Part shown: positions 44,605 to 55,610 of the stretch, piece by piece
Numbering within the stretch: position 1 is the stretch's first letter
How the letters are laid out: every line of letters starts with the position of its first letter
Assembly: GCA_015698045.1 (NCBI GenBank)
Contig: BLAL01000006.1
Coordinates: 806,001 to 870,000 of the forward strand
Direction: 5' to 3'
From: Rhizophagus clarus
Lineage: Eukaryota; Glomeromycota; Glomeromycetes; Glomerales; Glomeraceae
DNA: 64,000 nt
Program-made: the position numbers and the translations under genes
The notes under the pieces: generated by a model
What the model was told of the DNA's origin: nothing
Seen by the model: the letters and a program-made list of their open reading frames with translations, nothing else
Databases searched by the model: none

Positions 44605-45300
44605 AGATCATTAATAAAATCGCGGATTTTTTTTTTAACAAAATCGCAAATTATTTTATTAATAAAATTGCGGCTTTTTTTTATTAACAAAAATTGCGGC
44701 TTTTTTTTATTAATAAAATTGCGGCTTTTTTTTATTAACAAAAATTGCGGCTTTTTTTTATTAATAAATCGCGGCTTATTTTTTATTAATAAAATCGTGG
44801 CTTATTTTTTATTAATAAATCGCGGCTTATTTTTTATTAATAAAATTGCGGCTTATTTTTTATTAATAAAATCGCGGCTTATTTTTTATTAATAAAATCG
44901 CGGCTTATTTTTTATTAATAAAATCGCGGCTTATTTTTTATTAATAAAATCGCGGCTTATTTTTTATTAATAAAATCGCGGCTTATTTTTTATTAATAAA
45001 ATCGCGGCTTATTTTTTATTAATAAAATCGCGGCTTATTTTTTATTAATAAAATCGCGGCTTATTTTTTATTAATAAAATCGCGGCTTATTTTTTATTAA
45101 TAAAATCGCGGCTTATTTTTTATTAATAAAATCGCGGCTTATTTTTTATTAATAAAATCGCGGCTTATTTTTTATTAATAAAATCGCGGCTTATTTTTTA
45201 TTAATAAAATCGTGGCTTTTTTTTTATTAATAAAACTAATAAATCGCGGCTTTTTTTATTAATAAAATCGTTTATTAATAAAATTGCGGCTTTTTTTATT
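44605..45300. repeat. 26-bp tandem array in hAT-C copy 1
   Basis: About 26 copies of CGGCTTATTTTTTATTAATAAAAT. The middle (about 44862-45200) consists of some 13 virtually identical units, while the edges vary (TTTTTTTTA, TTGCGG). TTATTAATAA in each unit is a palindrome. Confidence 0.95.
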
Positions 45301-45554
45301 AATTTGCATTAAAAAAATGTTAACCATTTTATTATTACTAATACGAATTAAAAAAACATTAACATTCTTTTTTATTAATAAGAATTAAAAAATGTTATCA
45401 CATTAATGCTACATATACCAAAACTATGCCGCGGCACTATGTAGGGAGTTTTAACTTTCGGCATTGGGCCAAATGACTTTTGGCAAACAACCTTAGGCGG
45501 CATTAAGGCATTACAGCCTAATTACGACATTACGGCCCAATTATGGCATTACGG

Positions 45555-45990
45555 TGTTACTCTGGTCAGTTCGTCGATCAGGTAACTATGACTTGGAGAC
45601 AGGGATGCAATAGATATGTCTCAAGTCCAATCAACAAGACACACTATTCACAAAGGGACAGTTCATTTATAAGGTAAAAGAGTTTATTTATTAATTATAT
45701 GAACTTGTTATTATAACTTTGTTATTACACTCTCTGATGTTTTTCAACTAAAAAGAAATTTCAGGATATTTATACAAAATAAAATATATTTAAAAATATA
45801 ACAAATAAATCTAATATATCAAATAAAACTAATAAATCAAATAAATAAAATAAATCAATTAAATCAAATAAATCAGATAAATCAAATAAAACTGATATAT
45901 CAAATAAATTAAAAATAACAGGCTATGATGGCTTTGGCTTAGGCGGCTCTATATACTTTGCCACAATGTCACGTGATTACTACGCCAACA
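45555..45990. mobile_element. Probable solo LTR fossil (436 bp)
   Basis: TG...CA ends (TGTTACTCTGG and TACGCCAACA), flanked by the 4-bp direct repeat ACGG on both sides. The inverted sister element hAT-C copy 2 lacks it and has the uninterrupted site, with a single ACAG. LTR-retrotransposon kin is inferred from ends, size and duplication; there is no coding part. It is younger than the split of the two hAT-C copies. Confidence 0.65.
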
Positions 45991-46769
45991 ACGGCCTAAT
46001 TACAGTATTACGAAAAGTATCATAACTGTAATGCCATATATTGTAATATTACGGCATTGTCTAATCAATTACGGCTAACATCTTTAGTCATATATAATTA
46101 CAATATGAATATAAAATAACTTATGACATGTATGTTATTGTAGTGTAAAAAACAGATGCTAAAATTTTCTTATTCGGTAATCTGTTGTGCTGTTCAATTT
46201 GGTGATACAGTTTTTTTTTATATTTTTTAGAATAATGTAACCCATAAAGTCCCAGCTGAATGATCATCAAAACACTTGCCAGGTATACTCTTTTTTGGTT
46301 ATGATCTACTAGAAAACTTTGCTTGCAAATTTAATTCTTAGTTCTTAGGAATAATGAATCTGAATCTTAAATCTAAAATAGAGTATTTCGCCCACCCTCC
46401 CTCCTAAAGATGTTAGCCGTAATTGATTAGATGATGCCGTACTATTACAACATACGGCATTACAGTTATGACACTTTTTGTAATACCGTAATTAGGCTGT
46501 AATGCCATAATTGGGCTGTAATATCATAATTAGGCTGCAATACCTTAATGCCGCCTAAGGTTGCCTGCCAAAAGTCATTTGGCCTAATGCCGAAAGTTAA
46601 AACTCCCTACATAGTGCCACAACATAATTTTAGTATATATAGTATTAGTGTGATAATATTTTTTAATTTGTATTAATAAAAAAAATGTTAAAAATGTTTA
46701 ATATTTTTTAATTCGTATTAGAAATAATAAAATGGTTAATTAACATTTTTTTAAATACATATTGATTAA

Positions 46770-47320
46770 TAAAGAAAACCACGATTTTATTAATAAAGAA
46801 AGCTGCAATTTTATAAATAAACAATTTTATTAATAAAAAAAGCCGTGATTTATTAGATTTATTAATAAAAAAAAGCTGCGATTTTGTTAATAAATGATTT
46901 TATTAATAAAAATAAGACACGATTTTATTAATAAAAGTAAGCTGTAATTTTATTAATAAAAAATATGCTGCGATTTTATTAATAAAAAATAAGCTGTAAT
47001 TTTATTAATAAAAAATAAGCCGTGACTTTATTAATAAAAAATAAGCTGCGACTTTATTAATAAAAAATAAGCTGCAATTTTATTAATAAAAAAAGCCGCG
47101 ATTTTATTAATGAAAAAAGCCACGATTTTATTAACAAAACAAAGTCGCGATTTTTGTTAATAAAAAAAGCCGTAATTTTGTTAATAAAAAAACTGCTATT
47201 TTATTAATAAAAAAGCCGTGATTTTGTTAATAAAATAATTTGTTAATAAAAAAAGAGCCGCAATTTTGTTAATAAAAAAAATTTGTGATTTTATTAATAA
47301 AAAAAGCCATGATTTTATTA
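46770..47320. repeat. Diverged 26-bp array in hAT-C copy 2
   Basis: Roughly 20 units of GATTTTATTAATAAAAAATA followed by AGCYGYR, inverted relative to the array at 44605. Units differ by many changes such as GCCGCGA, GCCGTGA, GCTGCAA. No homogenised centre. Confidence 0.9.
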
Positions 47321-47619
47321 ATGATCTCATATAAAATAAGCCAATCATAATTACGGCATAATTACAATATTACAGCATAATTACGGCATTACAACTTTTG
47401 TACTCTGAAGTAAGAATTGTGCCACAAATAGGTAATTGCAGAATAATTGCGATTTGCGATATTGCGAAACATTGTGGATTTCGAAGTCTAAATTTCTGCA
47501 ATTCCACAACCTGCAATTGTCCGCAATTCTGAAAATATTCTGCAAAACCGCAAAGAGCCACTAGTACTGCAATTCAATTGCAAAAACATTGCAGAATTGC
47601 GTAATTACAGATTTTTTTT

Positions 47620-47777
47620 AAAAAAAGATGTTTTTTTAAGCGTTTAATTAAAAAACGCTAAAAACATTTTTTTTTTAAAACGTTTTTTCATATACAATTT
47701 AGTTAAAAAAAACATAAAAAAAAATGTTATTTTTAAACGTTTAATTAAAAAAAAGGCTTAAAAACGTTATTTTAAAC
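47620..47777. repeat. AAACGTT/AAGCGTTTAATT array, left part
   Basis: Left part of the hAT-D internal array, cut by the CACTA insertion at 47781. It continues at 54852. Confidence 0.8.
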
Positions 47778-48114
47778 ATCACTAGTCAAAAAAGGAATAT
47801 TCGGCCTCCAAAAAATCTGGCCTAGATTCGGCCAATTTTTAAAAAAATCGACTTAAATTAGTAATGATATGCAATTCAATCTATATTCGACTCTGATTCG
47901 ATCCTGCCAAATGATGGTCAAATTGCATATAATAAAAATTAAACTATGTTCAGCCTCACACGAATAATGGCCAAATTTTATTCACTTTTCTATATTAAAT
48001 AATGGTTATAATATATTTACTATATTAATATTATTAAGTATAATAAAAAACAATAATACAATATTTGTTAAAAAATGTTTAAACAATTCAGACTAGTATA
48101 AATGTTATATTAAA

Positions 48115-51100
48115 TCAACGCAAATAGAACTTTCTATTTATAGGAATAACGGCTAAATATTCTCTGGCATTAGATCGATCTGATTTTTTGTATTTTACAG
48201 GTATAAACTGACCTAAAATGTTGTGTATTGGGATTATATTGTCTCTACTGCTCAAATAGTAACTATCTTTCCATAATTTGACGTTGCAAGTTTTGACATC
48301 ATCATCAATACTGAAATGGAATCGGGATGTCAAATTTGCCAGTTTATACCATTTGATGTAAGCCAATTTGTGTGTCAAATTATGGGAGGATAAATAAACG
48401 CTATGTTTGAAAAAAAATTGGATTTGACCTAGGTAAGTATCGACGCTATTCCCATCACGATTAATAAATTTAGCTAAGACAAATGAGCTCTTAATATGTC
48501 ATGTTGCAGCAGCAGATCCAAAAATTTCTGCACCAATTTAACATCTTCCATATCGATTCACTTTGTTGATAACAATCATCGAATTGGATAAATTTTCTGT
48601 GAACGGTTTTCTGAATATAGAATCTACGTATGTATCCTTATAATATTCAATAAGTAAATCGTAGATTTGTTTATCAAGACAAATATCTTCAGATCATGGT
48701 GCTAAAAATATACCCGGAAATTTCTTGCAACCAGTAATTGGTAATTCCAATATATTTCTGGAATTCATCAAAAATTGATACATTTCATTTGTTGGAAATT
48801 TGGAAAGAGAACTGATAGAAGGTTGTTTATTGAGTAATTTGATGCCAATTACTTCTGAACTTGAGCTGATAATATCGTTTATTTGTGTTTTGGTCATCAA
48901 TTGACGCATTAGTTCAAGTTCAATTTGGCGGTGGCTATTAGGCAATGATCCTAATAAATATTTTATTATTAATCTTTGCTTAATGGAATAATATAATTTG
49001 AAAAATTGACACAGCAAATGAATTTAAATTTGAATTACCTAATACGCCATTCATTCGTTCAAAGCTAAAGCACTAGAATGAATATAGAGGTCTGTAATCG
49101 TAAGAGCACTCACATAGATGTAATGATAGGTGGAGGTTTGGCATTATTTTTCCTTCACCATAATGCTCTTCGATCAATTTAATTATCTTTACTAAAAGTT
49201 CATGGGCTTCTTTCATATCGTTAATCTCCACAATTTGTCTAACCAAAATCATATAAACTTTTACGAAATACGTAAGAATTTTGCGATCTTTATTCAGAAG
49301 ATGGTTCCATAACACAACAGTGGCATATATTAGGAAAAAGTTGCACCATTAGTCAGCGGTAAAGTTAGAAAAACCTTCACTGCAATGGATTTTACCAGGA
49401 ATTCGTCCCAAATCTGATGGTAGCTTAAATTCGCTCATTTTCTTTTGAATTGATTGAAAAGCTTTTTCTGTTAATACATCTTCATCGATTCATATTCGTT
49501 TTGTTATCCATTTTGCGATTCCTAGAAAAAGGCAGTGTATCAGATCTATAATAACAAACTGAATCAGATCAAAATACGAGAGTCTTAATATTTCAGACCA
49601 CCTTACACCATTCACCTTGACGAATCTCTCTTTTTCTGCGTTAGATTTGCATCGTTGCCATTCCAAAGTCTTTTGACGATGCTCTACTGGATCTTTCATG
49701 ATAAACCAGTCACTTATATCCGCCATGCCACCAAAATTGCGATTATTCCTTTTTTCGCATCAATGACATGATGTGAGAGCAGAGATATGCCCGCATAATT
49801 TTCGAGCTCCAGGAATATCACACGAAGCAATTATTAATGCAGCTTGAATATCTTTGCCATTTGGACATTCATTAGTACGATTAAGATTCATGCCTTCCCA
49901 AAGTGACTCTAATTCCGTTATTATTGGCGAAAAATAATGATTAACTTTATGCAATTTAACCTCATCGGCCCTGGTAATATGCCGAGTATAAGTACATTTT
50001 CAGGCTTAAATTGAACATCCTGAGGTAGATTGCATATTTCTGCGTATATTACACCTGTACTGTAAATCATTCCTTTGTAAGGCTGGAACCAATCCAAATT
50101 CATCATTAATCCTAGATGAGCATCAGCCTTGTCTGGTCAGAAAAAGTTATTTGACCCTTATTTAGACGATTCCTTAAGATTTTTCCATATTTGGCCATTA
50201 TAAATATCTGATAGAACATTGTCAATTATTGAATGACGTGTCCAATGCTGCAGTAATTCTTCAAATCCTGGCCGCTTGAATATACTAGAAAGCTGTTATT
50301 GTATACTTGAGACTAGATAAATTAATTCAGGAACAATTGATATACTATTATTTAAAAAAATTTTCTTCCCTAAAGGAGTACAACATTGTTTTAATCTCTT
50401 TGTAGCCAAATTTGAAAATTCAACATGGCTGCATTTCATAACAGTATTATTATCTTTTGATATTATCTCCTCTTTTTTGTATAATTTGTGGCATTTTTGG
50501 CAGGCTGCAAACTGCGTAAATCGATCGAAAAGTTCTTACTTTTTTCTTAGCATGTACAATGAATTTGGGAATGATTCGTAATTGATATTTTTACATACTT
50601 TCAATATTATTTTAATAAATTGTATTAATTCTTTAATTGCGGTATTTGGTATGTTATGACTCGACCTGAACTTTATAATCTATATCAAAATCCCTTTAAT
50701 TAATTTATCTGTTGGTAATTCTGAAATATCTGGTGTGTCTGAAATATCCAGTATGTCAAAGATAAGATGAAAGTAATTCTTAAAATTATCTGAAAAATCG
50801 TTATTTTCATCATTAGGAGAATCTTTTTGTGTTAAAGATTTACTAGTGTAGATATCATCTGTGTCATATTCAGCTGGCACATTATAAGAGGAATCTTCAG
50901 CGACTAGCTTAACTTCAGTGATATGACAAAATGTGCTTGGTTTTGCCCTTTTTTTGTGTGTAAGAAATATATATTTCTGTTCCTCATACGTATCATTATC
51001 AGAATGTGTATCGATAAACATTGTCTTATCTTGTAGTTCTGCTAACAATATTGTCGAATCAATCAGTTCTACTAACTCTTGAAACATTGGAGCCTTATCG

Positions 51101-51335
51101 CGATTTAATGGTTCTATGGAAGTTGTTTGCTCATTCGTTTGCTCATGTTCCTCCTTTGTACACAGATCGACCATTTTCCCTTTACAATGGCTGCAAAAGC
51201 ACAGAACCTTCTCTCTTAATTTTCTGATTGTAAATTCAGTAGATGTTTGTTCAGAAGTCGATGAACTAGGATTATTATATTCGTCTATGATATTAGCAGC
51301 AATGCGTTTTCTTCCCCCTTTTTTTATTTTTTAAT
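48115..51335 (-). pseudogene. CACTA Tnp2-type transposase, decayed
   Basis: Protein order: a low-complexity N-terminus (NNPSSSTSEQTSTEF), a cysteine knuckle CFCSHCKGKMV with H further on (near 51180), an acidic serine-rich region, a second cysteine pair CQKCHKLY (near 50500), and then the Tnp2 core: LDWFQPYKGMIYSTG (near 50060), NVLILGILPGP, CDIPGARKLCGH (near 49800), the zinc ligands CH.C, and IHCLFLGIAKW (near 49510). A C-terminal half follows with LHLSLHLCECSYDYRPLY, then a terminal domain (YYLSSRDNIIPIHNILGQ) to the stop at 48115. Tnp2 proteins bind the ends and perform CACTA excision. Several in-frame stops (one reads H-stop-C for HRC, CGA to TGA) and at least one frameshift near 49960 break it. 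The start is uncertain. Confidence 0.85.
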
Positions 51336-52071
51336 AAAAGTCAGATACGATAAAGTTGTAATATAATTTTTAAGTTAAATAAAGTTATAATATACTTTGT
51401 TATATTTAATTAATAGTAATTTTTTATTAATATCAAATTTTTAGTGATGTCAAATCTTTAGTGATATTGTAGTTTTTTTATTAATATTAAATTTTTAGTG
51501 ATGTCAAATTTTTAGTGATATTTTGGTTTTTTTATTAATATCAAATTTTTAGTGATGTCGAATTTTTAGTGATATTGTGATTATATTTTGTTTTAAAATG
51601 ATATTGATGGTATAATTAACAAAATAAACAAATTCAAATACGAAAAATTAGACATAAGAAGTTGAATAGAAAATTAAATAAAAACTGAAATTTAAAAAAT
51701 AAAATATATACCATACCACGCACTCAATGCGATTTAACTGTTCAATTAATTGAAAGTCTAGTTTGATGCGAAAGTTTAAGTCTAATCTGGTCATTAACGG
51801 CTAATGATTGAAAGTCTAATTTGATATGTTTAATATATGTTTAATTAATTAAAAGTCTAATTTAATGCGAAAGTTTAAGTCTAATTTGATCATGCCTATT
51901 GAAAGTCTAATTTTATACAAATATTTGTGATCGTTAATTGTTAAAAGTCTAATTTGATAGTAAAGAAATAGATATAAATAGTGGTCCAATTTCCTCGTTC
52001 CATACAAAAAATCACCATTTTTTCTTTTTTAAAAAATAATAATAAAAAATAAAAATAATTTTAAAACAATA
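51335..52071. promoter_or_regulatory. Divergent intergenic region of the CACTA element with repeats
   Basis: Two repeat blocks: 51410-51590, three ~60-bp units with AAATTTTTAGTGATGTCAAA; and 51745-51960, about eight copies of AAGTCTAATTTGAT, two of them joined by GCGAAAGTTT. Such direct repeats may be binding sites for one of the element's own proteins or bidirectional promoter elements (inference). Confidence 0.6.
51973..51980 (+). promoter_or_regulatory. TATA-like box of the second CACTA gene
   Basis: TATAAATA, about 92 bp upstream of the ATG at 52072; a fitting distance for an RNA polymerase II TATA box. Confidence 0.5.
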
Positions 52072-54394
52072 ATGGCTCATAAGAAACCATCAAAACCAAA
52101 TGCTCCTTCACCAGATATTGTTAGTTCGTCTACACTATCGTCACATACAACATCAACTCCTCCACAAAATATTGCTTCAACACCAACACCAACTAATACC
52201 ACCGTTTCATCTACATCACGAAATATTGCCACATCACAAGCGTTAACACCAACTAATACTACACCACAAAATATTGCCACATCACGAGTGTCAACACCAA
52301 CTAATACTACACCATGAAATATTACCACATCATGAGCGTCAACACCAACTAATACTACACCACGAAATATTGCTACATCATGAGCGTCAACATCAACTAA
52401 TACTACACCACGAAATATTGCCACACCACTAGTGTCAACACCAACTAATACCACCGCCTTGTCTACATCACGAAATATTGCCACACCATGAAATATTGCT
52501 TCAACACCAACATCACTAAATACTAATACTACAGCTCCCTTTAGACTCGTTGTTTTGCAAGATATTTTAGCCTCATTAAGTCAAACTCAAACTCAATCTC
52601 AACAAACTTCTGATATTATTAAAAGATATCCTAATATTAATGTACCGAAAAGTTACCGTTCACATCATGAAGAAGGAGCACCAAGAAATGTTCGACCAAA
52701 TAATAAAGAAATGGGTAAACTGAATTTTTAGTTATATTTTAATATTTATTATATTACATCTGTTCGTTACGATTTGATACATATTCTTATAATTTAAAAT
52801 AGGTAATTTAGAGCTAGAAAATTTAAAAAATGAAACCCTTCGACTACAGAACGAATTGAATCAGAAAAAGGTCAAAGTATCAGAAATGAAACGAAAAATA
52901 GATAATTTGCAAGACCGTATTCATAGGGATTGAGGAGGAGAATTCCTTACTATGGCAGTTTAATGAAATTTTTGGTGATGAATCGAACCAATTATATGAA
53001 GAGAATAAAACTCTCCAAGAAGAACTTCAACGGCTCAAGCAACTTCACACACCTCAAAAGACTATCGATTTTCTATAGCAATATTCATCAAAACGCCCTA
53101 ATAAAAGATTAAAATTGAGAGAGAAATCGCCTGATGAAGTTGCCGCTTCAGCTGCAAAAGTAAGAATTTTACAATTCTATTTGCAGCCGAATTGTGTTAA
53201 TGTATATATACAGCTTTTATTATTTCCTCTTATTGTTAAGGACAAAATGAAGAACCTATTGAAAGGTCAAATACCTGAAGAATATCAGTTGGATTACGGC
53301 AAGACTTTTAGTGAACAGATAGCAAAGATATACGAAAAATTGATATTTGAATTAAAGAGGTTAATGAGTGGACATTATAATCCATCTGTAACCCAATTGT
53401 CGAACTGGTTATGATCGATTCACAAGCATAAAAGAGATAGACAACAGAAATGACTATCAGGCCAATTAGACAAAGTTGACTGTAGGATGCACATGAATGC
53501 GCGATTGTCTGAAGTGAGCAGTATTTTATTTTAATGCACTTCTTTTTAGTCATTTGAAATTAATCTTTATATATTCGACAGAAAAAAAATAGACGAGTAA
53601 AGGCAGCAATAAAATTATACGAAAGAAATAACGCCAACATAAAGGAATTTAATAAAGATGAATTATTACCAATGCTTGTACAGAATGATTGTCATTCCAT
53701 TGAGCAATCAGATTCTGAAGACGATTTAAGACAGAAATTGCCTGATAATAAGCGGTTCTTACATGTATACGATTGGTCATGGTGTTCAGACGAGGTATTA
53801 AAGTAATTACTACTCCTAACCTATTTTAATATTTATTTGATATTTGTTTATCTTTGTTTTAATAGTTAAACAGCTATTACGAGACGTATTAGACCCTGAA
53901 GCAGAATATATTCAACACATAAAAAGCAACAGGAGCGAATTTATAATGATGATATTTACTTCATATCTAGTAAATCTCTCGAGAATGCACCTGAATGGGT
54001 GCTCGATAAAACGAAAATATACGAGACAGATGAAACAAATAAAACAATTGGCATTAGTGAATATAATAATATGGTTGATGATTTGATTCAATCTTACGAG
54101 GATCGTGTGCCAATAGAACTGAATTTAACAGAGCCATATTCAGATTTCTTGTTAAATTTGGCAGAAATAAATTCAACTAGACCTGAAGATTTGGATGAGA
54201 TCGGTGAAAGTTTGACAACAGTAAGTTGAATTATTTTAATATTTTTACGTCGCAAATATCATTAATTAATTTTGTTTATATCATATGTTGTATCATATTA
54301 GCAACAAAAAGCTGAAAAAAAGCGAAAAGGAAAAGGAAGAGTTACAGAAGACGAAGAACTCCATGAAAACTTCGATGCAGACGAATATTATTAG
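52072..54394 (+). pseudogene. Second CACTA gene, TnpA-like coiled-coil protein, decayed
   Basis: Starts at ATG 52072 (MAHKKPSKPN). Exon 1 is serine/threonine/proline-rich and carries a coding minisatellite, then LVVLQDILASLSQTQTQSQQ and SYRSHHEEGAPRNVRPNNK. GT at 52715 and AG at 52802 bound an intron; exon 2 is a leucine-zipper-like coiled coil (ELENLKNETLRLQNELNQKK; ENKTLQEELQRLKQL). Later exons read KGQIPEEYQLDYGKTFSEQI, LPDNKRFLHVYDWSWCSDE, LRDVLDPEAEYIQHIKSN, ENAPEWVLDKTKIYETDE and a charged tail ending DEDELHENFDADEYY-like. Several in-frame stops are present. TnpA proteins of plant CACTA elements bind subterminal repeats and pair the ends; that role here is inferred from position, with no sequence similarity claimed. 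Confidence 0.7.
52180..52510 (+). repeat. 48-bp coding minisatellite
   Basis: About six units of ACACCAACTAATACTACACC followed by ACGAAATATTGCCACATCAC, encoding TPTNTTPRNIATS. At the arginine position the codon is CGA, TGA or CAA in different units, so stops appear only in some copies. Confidence 0.9.
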
Positions 54395-54848
54395 TATATT
54401 TTATATTTATTTTTTTGGTTATATAATTATTACTGGATATTTTATATTTTTTTGTACGGTTGATCATATGTGGGTTGGTTTATATAATTATCTTATATTA
54501 CTATATACTATATACGTCAATATATATAAAATAAATGGTTTTTATTTGCTTATAAAATACAAAATGATGCTTTATTATTCGACCTTGAAAAACCTCTAGT
54601 TTGGCCTATTTATCAATTATATTTGGATTACATACAGTAGTCGAATATAATTTTTTTAGAGTCAAATAAATATGTAATAATGTCCTAATATAGGTAAAAT
54701 GATGGTTGAATTTTCTTTCTGAATTTGAGATGATTGGCACCCTAAATGCGCCAAAAAAATCGGCTTTAATTTGACATAGGTTAGATCATCATTTGACCTA
54801 TATTCGACCTGGTCAAATTTAGGCCAAATTGTCCTTTTTCGACTAGTG
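54395..54848 (+). other. CACTA 3' terminal region
   Basis: AT-rich to about 54600, then a subterminal block with TCGAATATA, CGACCTGGTCAAATTTAGGC and the TIR. No gene. Confidence 0.6.
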
Positions 54849-54851
54849 CAT

Positions 54852-55610
54852 TTAATTAAAAAAAAACTTTTTTTTAAGCGTTTAATTAAAAAAATGCTAA
54901 AGAACGTTATTTTTTTTAAAAAAAGACATTTTTTTAAGCATTTAATTAAAAAAATGCCAAAAACGTTTTTTTTAAAATATTTAATTAAAAAAAATGCTTT
55001 GCAGCATTTTTATCTAATGAAAAATGTTGCGAAACGTTTTTTCATATACAATTTAGTTAAAAAAAAATGTTTCGTAACATTTTTTTAATAGATTAATGAA
55101 AAATGTTGCAAAACGTTTTTTCATATAAGATTTAAACAAAAAAAATGTTTCGCAACGTTTTTTTAAATAGATTAATGAAAAAACATTGTGAAATGTTTTT
55201 TTATATACAATTTAGTTAAAAAAAATGTTTCACAACATTTTTTAATAAATTAATGAAAGAACGTTGCAAAACATTTTTTCATATACAATTTAGTTAAAAA
55301 AAATATTTCACAATGTTTTTTTAATAGATTAATGAAAAACATTTCGCAACATTTTTTTAATAGATTAATGAAAAACGTTTTGCAATGTTTTTTAATAGAT
55401 TAATGAAAAATGTTGTGAAATGTTTTTTCATATACAATTTAGTTAAAAAAAACGTTTCACAACATTTTTTAATAGATTAATGAAAGAACGTTGTGAAACA
55501 TTTTTTCATATATAATTTAATAAAAAAAATAGTTTGCAACTTTTTTTAGTAATTTAATGAAAAATGTTGCAAAACGTTTTACATTTAATAAAAAAACGTT
55601 TCTTTAATTA
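54852..55610. repeat. ~75-bp palindromic array, right part, in hAT-D
   Basis: About nine units of AATGTTGCGAAACGTTTTTT, CATATACAATTTAGTT, AAAAAAATGTTTCGCAACAT and TTTTTAATAGATTAATG. GTTGCGAAAC and GTTTCGCAAC make each unit a long hairpin. CG is often replaced by TG or CA. Confidence 0.9.

Larger units (their letters stand above)
44456..46086 (+). mobile_element. hAT-C copy 1 (non-autonomous, 1.6 kb)
   Basis: Ends TAAAGATGTTAACCGTAA and TTACGGCTAACATCTTTA, with a perfect 8-bp target duplication GTCATATA (44448-44455, 46087-46094). Subterminal blocks repeat GCCGTAAT/ATTACGGC motifs. It contains a long 26-bp array (44605-45300) and a solo-LTR-like insertion (45555-45990). No transposase. Confidence 0.92.
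44016..46263 (+). pseudogene. Kinase N-lobe fragment with hAT in its intron
   Basis: Exon 1 (to 44229) reads TIKVFENGIVPYDF, then HFKDVGLGGFASIYIAKW and KYAVKKFVNNKN: a protein kinase glycine-rich loop (GxGGFxxIY) and the VAIK-type lysine, of the type common in this fungal group. A GT at 44230 and a T-rich tract ending TTTTTTAG at 46230 bound an intron; exon 2 adds NNVTHKVPAE and then TGA. hAT-C copy 1 lies wholly inside the intron, which would otherwise be about 360 nt. Upstream of exon 1 the CCCTATAA element ends only 50 bp away, and no start codon is in frame. The catalytic C-lobe is absent, so this is a fragment. Confidence 0.65.
47781..54848 (+). mobile_element. CACTA (EnSpm) transposon, 7.07 kb, two divergent genes
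   Basis: Ends CACTAGTCAAAAAAGGAATA and (inverted) CACTAGTCGAAAAAGGACAA, flanked by the 3-bp target duplication CAT (47778-47780, 54849-54851). Subterminal parts carry ATTCGGCC/GGCCAAAT motifs at both ends. Inside are a Tnp2-type transposase gene (minus) and a second, coiled-coil gene (plus) that diverge from a shared repeat-rich intergenic region at 51335-52071. Complete in length, but both genes are interrupted. Confidence 0.95.

Noticed and set aside
44602-44892. ORF with repeated LRLFFINKNCGFFLLIK
   Set aside because: Translation of the 26-bp satellite array.
44605-45300. CRISPR-like regular array
   Set aside because: Units are contiguous 26-bp tandem repeats with no unique spacers and lie inside a hAT transposon of a eukaryotic genome.
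52077-52484. Minus-strand ORF with repeated VVLVGVDAHDVAIF
   Set aside because: Antisense shadow of the coding minisatellite in the second CACTA gene.
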